Below, piece after piece: positions 9,845 through 19,567 of a stretch of 64,000 nucleotides of DNA. This DNA is from Candidatus Woesearchaeota archaeon (GTDB taxonomy: Archaea; Nanobdellota; Nanobdellia; Woesearchaeales; GCA-2686295), in contig JABMPT010000003.1 in NCBI GenBank assembly GCA_013202845.1, forward strand, positions 1 through 64,000, read 5' to 3'. Within the stretch, counting starts at the first letter, position 1; the number at the start of each line of letters is the position of its first letter. The position numbers and the translations under genes were made by a program. Under the pieces are notes generated by a model. That model saw nothing but the letters and a program-made list of their open reading frames with translations, searched no databases and was not told the origin of the DNA.

Positions 9845-10113
9845 GTCAACTGCACATACCCTGGTTCTGGCTCTTTGACCGTTCCATCTGATTTTAGAGC
9901 ATCTAAAGTAGTCATGACTTCGCTTTCAGCAAGTCCTTGAATACCTGCTTCTATAATTACTGCTTCAACTAGAATCTTTTTCCCTTTTGAGGCAGTGAAT
10001 TCATTCAGGATGTCAAGAATCTTTATTTTATTGTCTACCTCAGATTCCTGCCTGATACTTGAAGCAGTCATCCTTTGAATTTCCATTAACCTATCGAAAT
10101 CTGAGTCATCCAT
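9841..10113 (-). CDS. stand-alone MCM C-terminal-type winged-helix protein
   Basis: 90 aa; FDRLMEIQRM..KIKILDILNEF..GLAESEVMTTLDALKSDGTVKEPEPGYVQL resembles archaeal MCM C-termini (..LKRLKSEGIIYEPRPGYVK..). Confidence 0.65.
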   Translation of the reverse strand: MDDSDFDRLMEIQRMTASSIRQESEVDNKIKILDILNEFTASKGKKILVEAVIIEAGIQGLAESEVMTTLDALKSDGTVKEPEPGYVQLT

Positions 10114-10265
10114 TTTCAGAATTAATATACATTTATCAATCCCCCTCTAGCTGTATAGGATTCTGTATATAAAAAGGTTTTGGAAAATGGGAGGAAAATT
10201 GTATATTAATAGCAAAATCCCGAAAACTTTATATGTTCTAAGGAATTATTGAGCAAAGAGGGGTC

Positions 10266-11432
10266 ATGTCAATACTAAAACTGCTAATACCTTTATCTAG
10301 GAAGAGTAAAAAGGATCTTGTGAAGATAAAGAAATACCTTGATTACAGCGATTTTAAGAAGATTAAGAAGTTTTTAAAGCTTGGAAAGATAGGAATAGCA
10401 TACTCTTCTCTAAAAGTCTCTGATAAACTGATAGAAGATGAATCATTCCCAATACTCAATCCGGGAGTTGAAGACAAAGACATAGTAAAAATCACAGAAG
10501 AGTGGAATGACATCATCGGCCAGAAGGTAAGAGAGAAGAAATACGAAGAATTCTCATTAATGGCCGAAGAGAGGATAAAGAAGTTCATAGCGTCGCACAT
10601 AGTTGGTTTGGATTCTGTGAAAGAAGCTGCTTTGCTATTATTATTCTCACTCGACAAAGTGCATGTTTTGCTTTTAGGAGACCCCGGAACTGGAAAAACA
10701 GATATCTTAAGAGCTATTGATGAAATAGCGCCTATATCCTCATTTGGCCTTGGCTCAGGAACAAGTGCAGCAGGACTAACAGCCGCAGCAAGAGGAAATG
10801 ACATAATAAAAGGCCTATTGCCTATGGCAGACAAGGGAATCTGTTGTGTCGACGAACTGAACTTGATGAGGGGCAGAGAACGTGGCTCATTGTTGAATGC
10901 TATGGAGAAAGGCTTTGTAACCTATGATAAAGGAACCAAGCATGTAAAGCTGGATGCCAGAATCAGCTTATTGGCAACAGCTAATCCAAAAGGAGACAAA
11001 TTTGTGGGAAGAACTCCAGAGACTTGGCTTAAACAGATACCTTTTGACCCTGCATTGATGTCAAGATTCCACTTAGTGTTCTTTGTTAGAAGACCAAGCA
11101 CAGAACAATTCATTAATATTGCTGAAAAAATCGTTAGTGAAACTGAGAAGAATTTGGAGATAAATGATGCTTTGTTCTTAAGAGACTATGTCGAGTTCTC
11201 ACATATGATGGACGTGGGATTTGATGAAAAACTGAAGAAACAAATTGTTGACTTCTCTGCAAAACTAAAGAAAGATGAGAAAAACTTCTTAGTAGAAGTA
11301 AGCCCAAGACTAATCCTCGGAATAATGAGACTTGCCAAGGCATCTGCAAGAATAGAACTCAGGAACCTGGTCGAGCAGAAAGATTTGGACAAAGTATTTA
11401 AACTCTATGAGAAGAGTCTATATGTAAAATGA
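10266..11432 (+). CDS. MCM-like AAA+ ATPase core lacking the N-terminal OB domain
   Basis: GDPGTGKTD, GSGTSAAGLTAAA, GICCVDELNLM, LLATANPKG, LMSRFHLVFF, SPRLILGIMRLAKASARIELRNLV. Confidence 0.85.
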   Translation: MSILKLLIPLSRKSKKDLVKIKKYLDYSDFKKIKKFLKLGKIGIAYSSLKVSDKLIEDESFPILNPGVEDKDIVKITEEWNDIIGQKVREKKYEEFSLMAEERIKKFIASHIVGLDSVKEAALLLLFSLDKVHVLLLGDPGTGKTDILRAIDEIAPISSFGLGSGTSAAGLTAAARGNDIIKGLLPMADKGICCVDELNLMRGRERGSLLNAMEKGFVTYDKGTKHVKLDARISLLATANPKGDKFVGRTPETWLKQIPFDPALMSRFHLVFFVRRPSTEQFINIAEKIVSETEKNLEINDALFLRDYVEFSHMMDVGFDEKLKKQIVDFSAKLKKDEKNFLVEVSPRLILGIMRLAKASARIELRNLVEQKDLDKVFKLYEKSLYVK

Positions 11433-11983
11433 TTAACCTGAAAAAAGCAGCAATAATAGCCGTAATAGCAATATTGTTTGCATCATTCATATTCAGCTTA
11501 ATACTGGCAATCTATGAAAGACCGGAATATTCTGACTATTGTGAGGAGGTTTATCCATATAAAACTCCTGTCGCAAGAGAACTGGATTGTCCATCTACGA
11601 CCTTTCCTGAGACTCGAGCAAGAGAATGTGAGGATAAAGGACATGAATTTACTCCTATTTACAGCGATGGTTGTGTTGAAGGTTATGAATGCAGGGCTTG
11701 CAGAGTAGAATATGATGAAGCCAGAAAGGATTATCAATTATTCAAGTTTATAATGTCTACTGCACTCGGATTAATAGCTGTCATCCTGAGCATATATTTG
11801 CCTTTCGAAAGCGATTCTTTGAAAGAATGGCTACTAGCAGGATTCTTGATAGGAGGATTAGCAGCCATATTCATAGGGACAATAGAATACTTTAATGACG
11901 CACACAGAATTCTAAGGCCAATAATTATTTTAATAGAGTTATTTTTAGTGGTATTTGTCTCTTATAAGAAAATCAAAAGATGA
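11429..11983 (+). CDS. membrane protein of unknown function
   Basis: N-terminal TM, Cys-containing extracytoplasmic segment and several C-terminal TMs. Confidence 0.6.
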   Translation: MINLKKAAIIAVIAILFASFIFSLILAIYERPEYSDYCEEVYPYKTPVARELDCPSTTFPETRARECEDKGHEFTPIYSDGCVEGYECRACRVEYDEARKDYQLFKFIMSTALGLIAVILSIYLPFESDSLKEWLLAGFLIGGLAAIFIGTIEYFNDAHRILRPIIILIELFLVVFVSYKKIKR

Positions 11984-12291
11984 TACTCTACTATGTGCCT
12001 TGCAAGGACAAGAAAGAAGCTAAAAAAATAGCTAAAGAACTTCTAAAAGAGAAACTAATAGCCTGTGCAAATATTGTGGATTCAGATTCGATATATGAAT
12101 GGGAAGGGAAACTTAAGGAAGAAAAAGAAGCAATCATGTTCATCAAAACACTTGACCGCTGTGAAGAAGAAGTAAAGGACAAAATCAGAGAACTTCATTC
12201 TTACGACATTCCAGCCATAATAAAGATCACGGGCAGAGCAAACAAAGAATATCTTTCTTGGATGGAAGGCTGCGTCAAGGAAATACCATAA
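11980..12291 (+). CDS. cutA: CutA1 divalent-cation tolerance protein
   Basis: LIACANIVDSDSIYEWEGKLKEEKEAIMFIKT, IRELHSYDIPAI. Confidence 0.93.
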   Translation: MILYYVPCKDKKEAKKIAKELLKEKLIACANIVDSDSIYEWEGKLKEEKEAIMFIKTLDRCEEEVKDKIRELHSYDIPAIIKITGRANKEYLSWMEGCVKEIP

Positions 12292-12323
12292 AAAATATAA
12301 AGCGCTTCTCATAAAAACAGTTT

Positions 12324-13376
12324 ATGGCTGCTATTTTAGGATTTGAATATTTTGGCAACACAACATATAATTACTTGATATTTTTTGGTATAATAATAGT
12401 TTCAATAATCATTGGAAGAATAGTATTCTATGTGAGCAGTGGTTTCCTGAAACAAAAAGCAGAGAAAACTAAGAGCAAAATCGATGATATAATCATAGCT
12501 GTGATGGAGAAACCCTTGGTTTTTCTCATCTTTGTTATAGGTTTTATTGTAGCTCTTCAGACTCTCAACTTATCTCCAGGCGCAGATAAATTTTTCTCGA
12601 ATGTCGTACATATAATACTAATAATCAACATATTTTGGTTTGTAATATACTTTGTAGATGCCTTGATTGTAAATTACATCAAACCATTGGCCTCAAAGAC
12701 AAAATCTGAGTTGGATGATGTATTGCTGCCAATTATCAGAAGAATCGTCAAGATTACTTTGATAGTCATGGCTGCTATTATCATAATCGATAAATTTGGC
12801 TACGATGTAACTTCTCTGATTGCAGGACTTGGTATTGGAGGCCTGGCTTTTGCATTAGCTGCCAAAGACATGCTGGCAAACCTATTCGGGGGAGTTGCCA
12901 TACTAACAGACAAGCCTTTCAAGCTTGGCGACAGGATAAAAATCGAAGATTATGACGGATGGGTTAGAGAAATAGGATTGAGATCAACCAGGATTGAAAC
13001 ACTTGATGGATTCCAATTAATAGTTCCAAACTCAAAGATTTCTGATACTATATTGCAGAACGTCTCAAGAGAAAAATCTAGAAAAGTAAAAGCAACAATA
13101 GGCGTTGAGTACAATACTTCCATGAAAAAGATGGAGGAAGCAAAGAAAATACTGGAAGATGTCATACTAAAGAACAAAGACACAGAAAACAGATCAATAG
13201 TAAGTTTTACAGAATTTGCAGATAGCTCATTGAACTTCTTGGTTATTTACTGGATTAAAAACTTGGATGAGATTTTAGAAGCACGACATAATGTGAACAT
13301 GGAGATTAAAAAGAGGTTTGAAAAAGCCAAGATAGAGATGGCTTTCCCGACAAGAACTGTTTATATGAAAAAATGA
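12324..13376 (+). CDS. MscS-family mechanosensitive ion channel
   Basis: IAGLGIGGLAFALAAKDMLANLFGGVAILTDKPFKLGDRIKIEDYDGWVREIGLRSTRIETLDG. Confidence 0.93.
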   Translation: MAAILGFEYFGNTTYNYLIFFGIIIVSIIIGRIVFYVSSGFLKQKAEKTKSKIDDIIIAVMEKPLVFLIFVIGFIVALQTLNLSPGADKFFSNVVHIILIINIFWFVIYFVDALIVNYIKPLASKTKSELDDVLLPIIRRIVKITLIVMAAIIIIDKFGYDVTSLIAGLGIGGLAFALAAKDMLANLFGGVAILTDKPFKLGDRIKIEDYDGWVREIGLRSTRIETLDGFQLIVPNSKISDTILQNVSREKSRKVKATIGVEYNTSMKKMEEAKKILEDVILKNKDTENRSIVSFTEFADSSLNFLVIYWIKNLDEILEARHNVNMEIKKRFEKAKIEMAFPTRTVYMKK

Positions 13377-14014
13377 ATTACTCTGAGCCAAGAAAAAGTA
13401 TGGTTGATAACCAACTCAGAGGTCGGGACATAAAAGACGAACTTGTTCTAAAAGCAATGGAGAAAGTTCCTAGACATGAATTTGTTCCAGAAGAGCACAA
13501 AGAAAGAGCTTATGGAGATTTTCCAGTGCCAATAGGTCTGGGACAAACTATTTCACAGCCATATGTTGTTGCTGCAATGACAGAAGCACTGACTCTTAAA
13601 GGTGGTGAAAAAATCTTGGAAATAGGAACTGGTTCAGGTTATCAGGCGGCAGTACTTGCAGAGATAGCAAAGAAAGTCTACACAATCGAAAGAATAAAGG
13701 AATTAACAGAAAAAAGCAGAGAGACCCTGAAGAAACTCAACTATAACAATGTGAAAGTAGTTGAAGGCGACGGACATGAAGGCTATAAGGAAGGATTCCC
13801 ATATGATGGCATTCTAGTAACTGCAGCTTGCCAGAAGATTCCCGAACAATTAAATGAACAATTAAATGAAGGTGGCAGAATTGTCATACCTATTGGTGAC
13901 CGTTCATTCCAAGAACTATTTGTTTTCACGAAAAACAAAGGTAAGTTGGAGGAGAAATTCTTATTTGACTGCAGATTCGTGCCCATGATAGGAGCTTCTG
14001 GCTGGAATTATTGA
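13373..14014 (+). CDS. pcm: protein-L-isoaspartate O-methyltransferase
   Basis: VPRHEFVPEEHKERAYGDFPVPIGLGQTISQPYVVAAM, ILEIGTGSGYQAAVLAE. Confidence 0.95.
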   Translation: MNYSEPRKSMVDNQLRGRDIKDELVLKAMEKVPRHEFVPEEHKERAYGDFPVPIGLGQTISQPYVVAAMTEALTLKGGEKILEIGTGSGYQAAVLAEIAKKVYTIERIKELTEKSRETLKKLNYNNVKVVEGDGHEGYKEGFPYDGILVTAACQKIPEQLNEQLNEGGRIVIPIGDRSFQELFVFTKNKGKLEEKFLFDCRFVPMIGASGWNY

Positions 14015-14183
14015 TAATCTTTATAAACCAGATTACAACTAGTACTGGCAGGAATAATGCCTGGGGGAAAGAGGTGAGTCTTTTTTTCTTAGGGTTATTC
14101 CCATTTATCTATATTAACATATTCTTTTGTGCACGGAAAAGCAAAAGATTTTTATATATACAAGCACCATTTTATAGCAAGGG

Positions 14184-15435
<1,252 letters not shown>

Positions 15436-15470
15436 TTAATTTTTTATACTCCTTTTCTTTTTTTAACAAT

Positions 15471-16604
15471 ATGAGAACATTAACACAGGTTGATATCACT
15501 GGTTTGAGAGTTCTTTTGAGAGTTGACTACAATGTTCCTTTAGATGAGCGTGGAGAAATAATTGATGACTTCAAGATAAAGCAGAGTCTTCCAACATTGA
15601 AATATGTTCTAAAAAGAGCCAAACAAGTCATAATAATGAGTCATCTTGGCAGACCAGAAGGCAAACATGTGAAAGAACTTAAGATGGATAAAGTTGCTCT
15701 TCGCTTGATGAAGCATGTTGGAAAGAATGTTACCAAGCTTGATGATTGTGTGAATGTCGTCATTCCTGATGAAAAGGTTGTATTGCTTGAAAACCTTCGA
15801 TTCCATAAAGAAGAGAAAGAAAACAATTCTGAATTTGCAAAAAAACTTGCTTCACACGGAGATGTGTTTGTGAACGATGCCTTCGGTGTTTCTCACAGAG
15901 CACATGCATCAACCGTTGGTGTGACAAAGTTTCTTCCTTCATGCGCTGGTCTATTGATTCAGAAAGAGGTTGAAAACCTGGATTTTTCAAAAGCTGAGAG
16001 ACCCTTAATTGTTATCGTGGGTGGCTCTAAACTTTCTACGAAATTTCCTGTAATGAACTCATTGCTTCCTGAAGTTGATGAGCTTTTAGTTGGAGGTGCC
16101 ATGATATTCACATTCTACAAAAGTCTTGGCTTGGAGATTGGTGGCTCAATGTGTGAAGACAACCAAATTGTGACTGCTAAGCTCTTATTGAACAATGAGA
16201 AATTAATCTTACCAAGCGATGTAGTGGTTGCTTCTGAAGTTAGTGAAAAAGCCAAGTCTAAAACTGTTGAAACTGACAAGATTCCAAAGAAATGGATTGG
16301 TTTAGATCTTGGTGAAAAAACTATTGAAGATTTCAAAAAGAGATTAAAGAAAGCCAAGACTGTTTTCTGGAATGGACCCCTTGGCGTTTATGAAATTGAG
16401 AAATATGCCAAAGCAAGTTATGATTTGACAAAGTTTTTAGCAGGTCTAAAAGCAAAGGTCATCATTGGTGGTGGTGACAGCGCCGCCATTGTTGAAAAAC
16501 TTGGTTTGAGAGATGAATTCTCGCATGTCTCCACTGGTGGTGGTGCTTCTTTGGAATTTATCCAGAAAGGAACTCTGCCTGCTTTAGAAGTATTGAAGAA
16601 CTAG
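15471..16604 (+). CDS. pgk: phosphoglycerate kinase
   Basis: RVDYNVPLDERG, MSHLGRPEG, VVLLENLRFHKEE, FVNDAFGVSHRAHAST, GGGDSAA..STGGGASLEF. Confidence 0.95.
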   Translation: MRTLTQVDITGLRVLLRVDYNVPLDERGEIIDDFKIKQSLPTLKYVLKRAKQVIIMSHLGRPEGKHVKELKMDKVALRLMKHVGKNVTKLDDCVNVVIPDEKVVLLENLRFHKEEKENNSEFAKKLASHGDVFVNDAFGVSHRAHASTVGVTKFLPSCAGLLIQKEVENLDFSKAERPLIVIVGGSKLSTKFPVMNSLLPEVDELLVGGAMIFTFYKSLGLEIGGSMCEDNQIVTAKLLLNNEKLILPSDVVVASEVSEKAKSKTVETDKIPKKWIGLDLGEKTIEDFKKRLKKAKTVFWNGPLGVYEIEKYAKASYDLTKFLAGLKAKVIIGGGDSAAIVEKLGLRDEFSHVSTGGGASLEFIQKGTLPALEVLKN

Positions 16605-17026
16605 TTTTCTCTTCTCAAATAATTTCCTTTATCTAGGATGTTCTTTACTCCTTTATTAGTTAGTTTTCCATATCCAAGGTTTTCATTCTTCTCATTCTGT
16701 ACTAGAACTAATCCTGAATCAGTATTCTTCTTGACAATACTGTCCATGAACACATCCCTCCCGCATAGAAACAACCATTCTGCCTTTTTTGAAATAAAAA
16801 CTTTTTTGTCAGAAAGCTTTGCAATCATATCAATGAGTGCAGGACTTGGTTCAAAAATCTTTTTCTTCTCTCCAAGAAAAATTCCCATTGAAAAAACTTC
16901 CTTGCCTATCTTCTCACGTAGTTTTTTTTGTTCATCCTGCACAAAAAAGTACTCTCTGCCAATCTTCACTATTCCATTAATTTTCTTATCTGTGAATTTG
17001 GATATGAATTCATTTATGCTATCCAT
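16601..17026 (-). CDS. PUA-domain protein, NIP7-like
   Basis: AEWLFLCGRDVF..SGLVLVQNEKNENLGYGKL..ILDKGNYLRRE resembles C-terminal PUA of NIP7-type proteins. Confidence 0.55.
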   Translation of the reverse strand: MDSINEFISKFTDKKINGIVKIGREYFFVQDEQKKLREKIGKEVFSMGIFLGEKKKIFEPSPALIDMIAKLSDKKVFISKKAEWLFLCGRDVFMDSIVKKNTDSGLVLVQNEKNENLGYGKLTNKGVKNILDKGNYLRREN

Positions 17027-18239
17027 TTTTCATTATAACTGAGAATTCTTTCAACATATCTCTCACTTGCTGCTTTACGAGTTTTGGATTGATTCTTTCT
17101 ATCTTGTGACCTGAGTCTTCTATCTCTCGTTCTTTCTCTTTGACATTAAGTTTAGCATTTTCAAGAAACGATTCCTGCTCTGATATGTTCATGACGGATG
17201 TATTAGACAGTAAGTTTTTCTTGTTTTCTTTTTCTTTATCAAAAAGTTCTTGGAATTTTTCCCTTAACTTTGTTAACATTTCTTTACTGAGGTTATCTAT
17301 TTCCTCTTTTGTCTTTTCTTCTTTTTTATCTTTTAAGCCCAGATCTGCTAATGATTGCTTCATCTTACTAAGGACTTCAAGTATCTTCAGTGGTTCGTCT
17401 TCAAGCAATGCCTTTGTTGGATCATCCAAGTATTTCTCTATCAGTGCTTCATTCAATGACATCCTCTTGTATTTTTTGAAAGCTTTTTCCAGCGTCGAGA
17501 AATGAGCAATTAACTCTGTTTTTTTCTTCTGTATTTCTCCTTCTGCTTTTTCCTTCTCAGATTTCAACCTTTCATAATCCTTATAACTACTACTGTTTCT
17601 GAGTTTGGATATTTTCTTCTCAGTTGAATTCTCCTTTTTCTTTAACTCTTTAAGTTCTTCTTCTTGCTCCTGCTTTAAAGTTTCTAGATTTGCCAATGCC
17701 TCCTTGGAGTTCTTGAACTCCTCTAGTTTTTCTTTTAATTTCTCTACCTTGTGCAAGTTCTCTTTTTCTATCTCCTGCCTGAAATCGATTGCCAAGTCTT
17801 CAATTTCTTTTATTTTCTTGACAACTGCTACAAGCTCTGACTCTAAAAACTCCTTCAGAACAAAATAGCTCTTCTGCGTTTCTTCACTTAAGCTGTCAAG
17901 GTCTTCTGTGAACTTTTTTGAGAATTCTCTAATCTTCAAATAGTCTCCCGGAATCCTTAGATCATCTAAGAACTGGTTTATCTTCCTTAAATAATTCTTC
18001 CTGTTGCCTTCCATTATATGCTTTACTCTTTCAGGTATGTTCTCGTTTAGCAATGATGCTTGCTCTAGTTTTTCCAAAAGCTCTCTTGCCTCTGAAATTC
18101 TGGATTCTATATGATTTTTTAGGCTCTTTACTTTTGTGTCTAATCCTTTATCTTCAAGATGTCTCTCTATCCAAGCATCCACTTCACTAAATTTTACTTC
18201 CTCTTCTTTTTTCTTTTTTAGAAAATCAAAAAACCCCAT
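17019..18239 (-). CDS. long coiled-coil protein
   Basis: 406 aa, heptad-like K/E/L-rich throughout. Confidence 0.7.
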   Translation of the reverse strand: MGFFDFLKKKKEEEVKFSEVDAWIERHLEDKGLDTKVKSLKNHIESRISEARELLEKLEQASLLNENIPERVKHIMEGNRKNYLRKINQFLDDLRIPGDYLKIREFSKKFTEDLDSLSEETQKSYFVLKEFLESELVAVVKKIKEIEDLAIDFRQEIEKENLHKVEKLKEKLEEFKNSKEALANLETLKQEQEEELKELKKKENSTEKKISKLRNSSSYKDYERLKSEKEKAEGEIQKKKTELIAHFSTLEKAFKKYKRMSLNEALIEKYLDDPTKALLEDEPLKILEVLSKMKQSLADLGLKDKKEEKTKEEIDNLSKEMLTKLREKFQELFDKEKENKKNLLSNTSVMNISEQESFLENAKLNVKEKEREIEDSGHKIERINPKLVKQQVRDMLKEFSVIMKNG

Positions 18240-18312
18240 AGGCGGTTAGAACTATTAGTTATTTATAATGCTTTTGCTAAAATTTTTATAATAAGAACTC
18301 TTTTATAGCTTC

Positions 18313-18624
18313 ATGGTAAGGAAATACTCTAAAAAAACAGCTGACCATCTAAACATTGCAAGAGAGCGTATCGATAAGCTTTTCTCTCAAGCAGATGAAG
18401 TTTTTAGTGAAAATCCTGAGCTGGCAGACAGGTATGTTGATCTTGCTAGAAAGATCGCTATGAAATTTAAAGTCAGACTAAAGTCCGAGTATAAGAGGAA
18501 GTTCTGCAAGCATTGCTATAAATACCTTAGATCGGGTGTAAATGCTAGAGTGAGAACTCAGAGTGGCAAACTTGTTTATTCCTGTTTCTCGTGTAAAAAA
18601 TTCTCTCGTTTCACACTGAAATAA
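18313..18624 (+). CDS. rnp4: RNase P protein component 4 (Rpr2/Rpp21)
   Basis: ARKIAMKFKVRLKSEYKRKFCKHCYKYL..CFSCKKFSRF zinc ribbon. Confidence 0.88.
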   Translation: MVRKYSKKTADHLNIARERIDKLFSQADEVFSENPELADRYVDLARKIAMKFKVRLKSEYKRKFCKHCYKYLRSGVNARVRTQSGKLVYSCFSCKKFSRFTLK

Positions 18625-18709
18625 TATTGTAACTACTAAAAAATAGTTAAAAAACGAAAGATTTAAATATTAGTTCTAACATTTTGACTACTATTCAGAG
18701 GTGAAAAAA

Positions 18710-18811
18710 TTGAGTCTGACTGATGTGGTTGATAAAGAAGAGGTTTCAGGAGAGCTTAAAAAAGAAGCTCGAAAAACAAATTATCAGGAAGAATTGAGGA
18801 CTTACGAATAA
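18710..18811 (+). CDS. 33-aa small acidic protein (candidate)
   Basis: TTG start after CAGAGGTGA SD; MSLTDVVDKEEVSGELKKEARKTNYQEELRTYE; TATA-like TTTAAATAT upstream; below ORF-track cutoff. Confidence 0.45.
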   Translation: MSLTDVVDKEEVSGELKKEARKTNYQEELRTYE

Positions 18812-18812
18812 A

Positions 18813-18950
18813 ATGCAAGACCAACTATTAATGGAAGAGGAAGAGGAGATAAAACGAATAAGAGACAATAATCATAGAAAAGATATAAACGACCTTAATA
18901 GAAAAAACCTTTCCCAAGACGAGATGGACGAGATATTCTGCGAGTATTAG
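18813..18950 (+). CDS. 45-aa small charged protein (candidate)
   Basis: ATG 1 nt after the preceding stop; MQDQLLMEEEEEIKRIRDNNHRKDINDLNRKNLSQDEMDEIFCEY. Confidence 0.45.
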   Translation: MQDQLLMEEEEEIKRIRDNNHRKDINDLNRKNLSQDEMDEIFCEY

Positions 18951-18988
18951 CAAAACCCTTTTAAATTTCTAATTTTTCTACAAATTCT

Positions 18989-19567
18989 ATGAAAAGAATA
19001 GGCGACGGTGCAGAAGCTATTATTTACCTTGATAAAGACAAGGTAATAAAGAAAAGAATAAAAAAGAGCTACAGAATAAAAGAAATAGACGAAGTTCTAA
19101 GAAAAAGCAGGACAAGAGCAGAAGCCAAGATTCTAGAAAAAGTTCCTGTCAAAGCTCCGAGATTGAAAAAAACCGACAGAAAGGAAACCTTAGAGATGAG
19201 CTTCATAGAAGGAGATAAGATTCGCGATATACTAGATAAAAAGCCTTCTTTAGCAAAAGAAATAGGAAAGAAAGTTGCAGCGATGCACAACTCCGGCATA
19301 ATCCATGGAGACCTAACAACTTCAAACATGATTCTGAAAGAGGAGATTTACTTCATAGATTTTGGGCTGTCGTTTTTTTCAGAAAAAATAGAAGACAAAG
19401 CAGTAGACATCCATCTATTCAAGCAAGCATTAAAGAGCAAACACTACAAGGTTTGGGAAAAAGCATTCAAGGAATTCCTAAAAGGATACAAGGATGCAAA
19501 GGATTACAACAGAGTTATAGAAAGATTCAAAATAGTTGAAGAAAGAGGAAGGTATAAGAAAAAATGA
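18989..19567 (+). CDS. bud32: Bud32 (KEOPS) Kae1-associated kinase
   Basis: GAEAIIYLDKDKVIKKRIKKSYR, GIIHGDLTTSNMIL, IDFGLSF, KDYNRVIERFKIVEERGRYKK. Confidence 0.93.
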   Translation: MKRIGDGAEAIIYLDKDKVIKKRIKKSYRIKEIDEVLRKSRTRAEAKILEKVPVKAPRLKKTDRKETLEMSFIEGDKIRDILDKKPSLAKEIGKKVAAMHNSGIIHGDLTTSNMILKEEIYFIDFGLSFFSEKIEDKAVDIHLFKQALKSKHYKVWEKAFKEFLKGYKDAKDYNRVIERFKIVEERGRYKKK

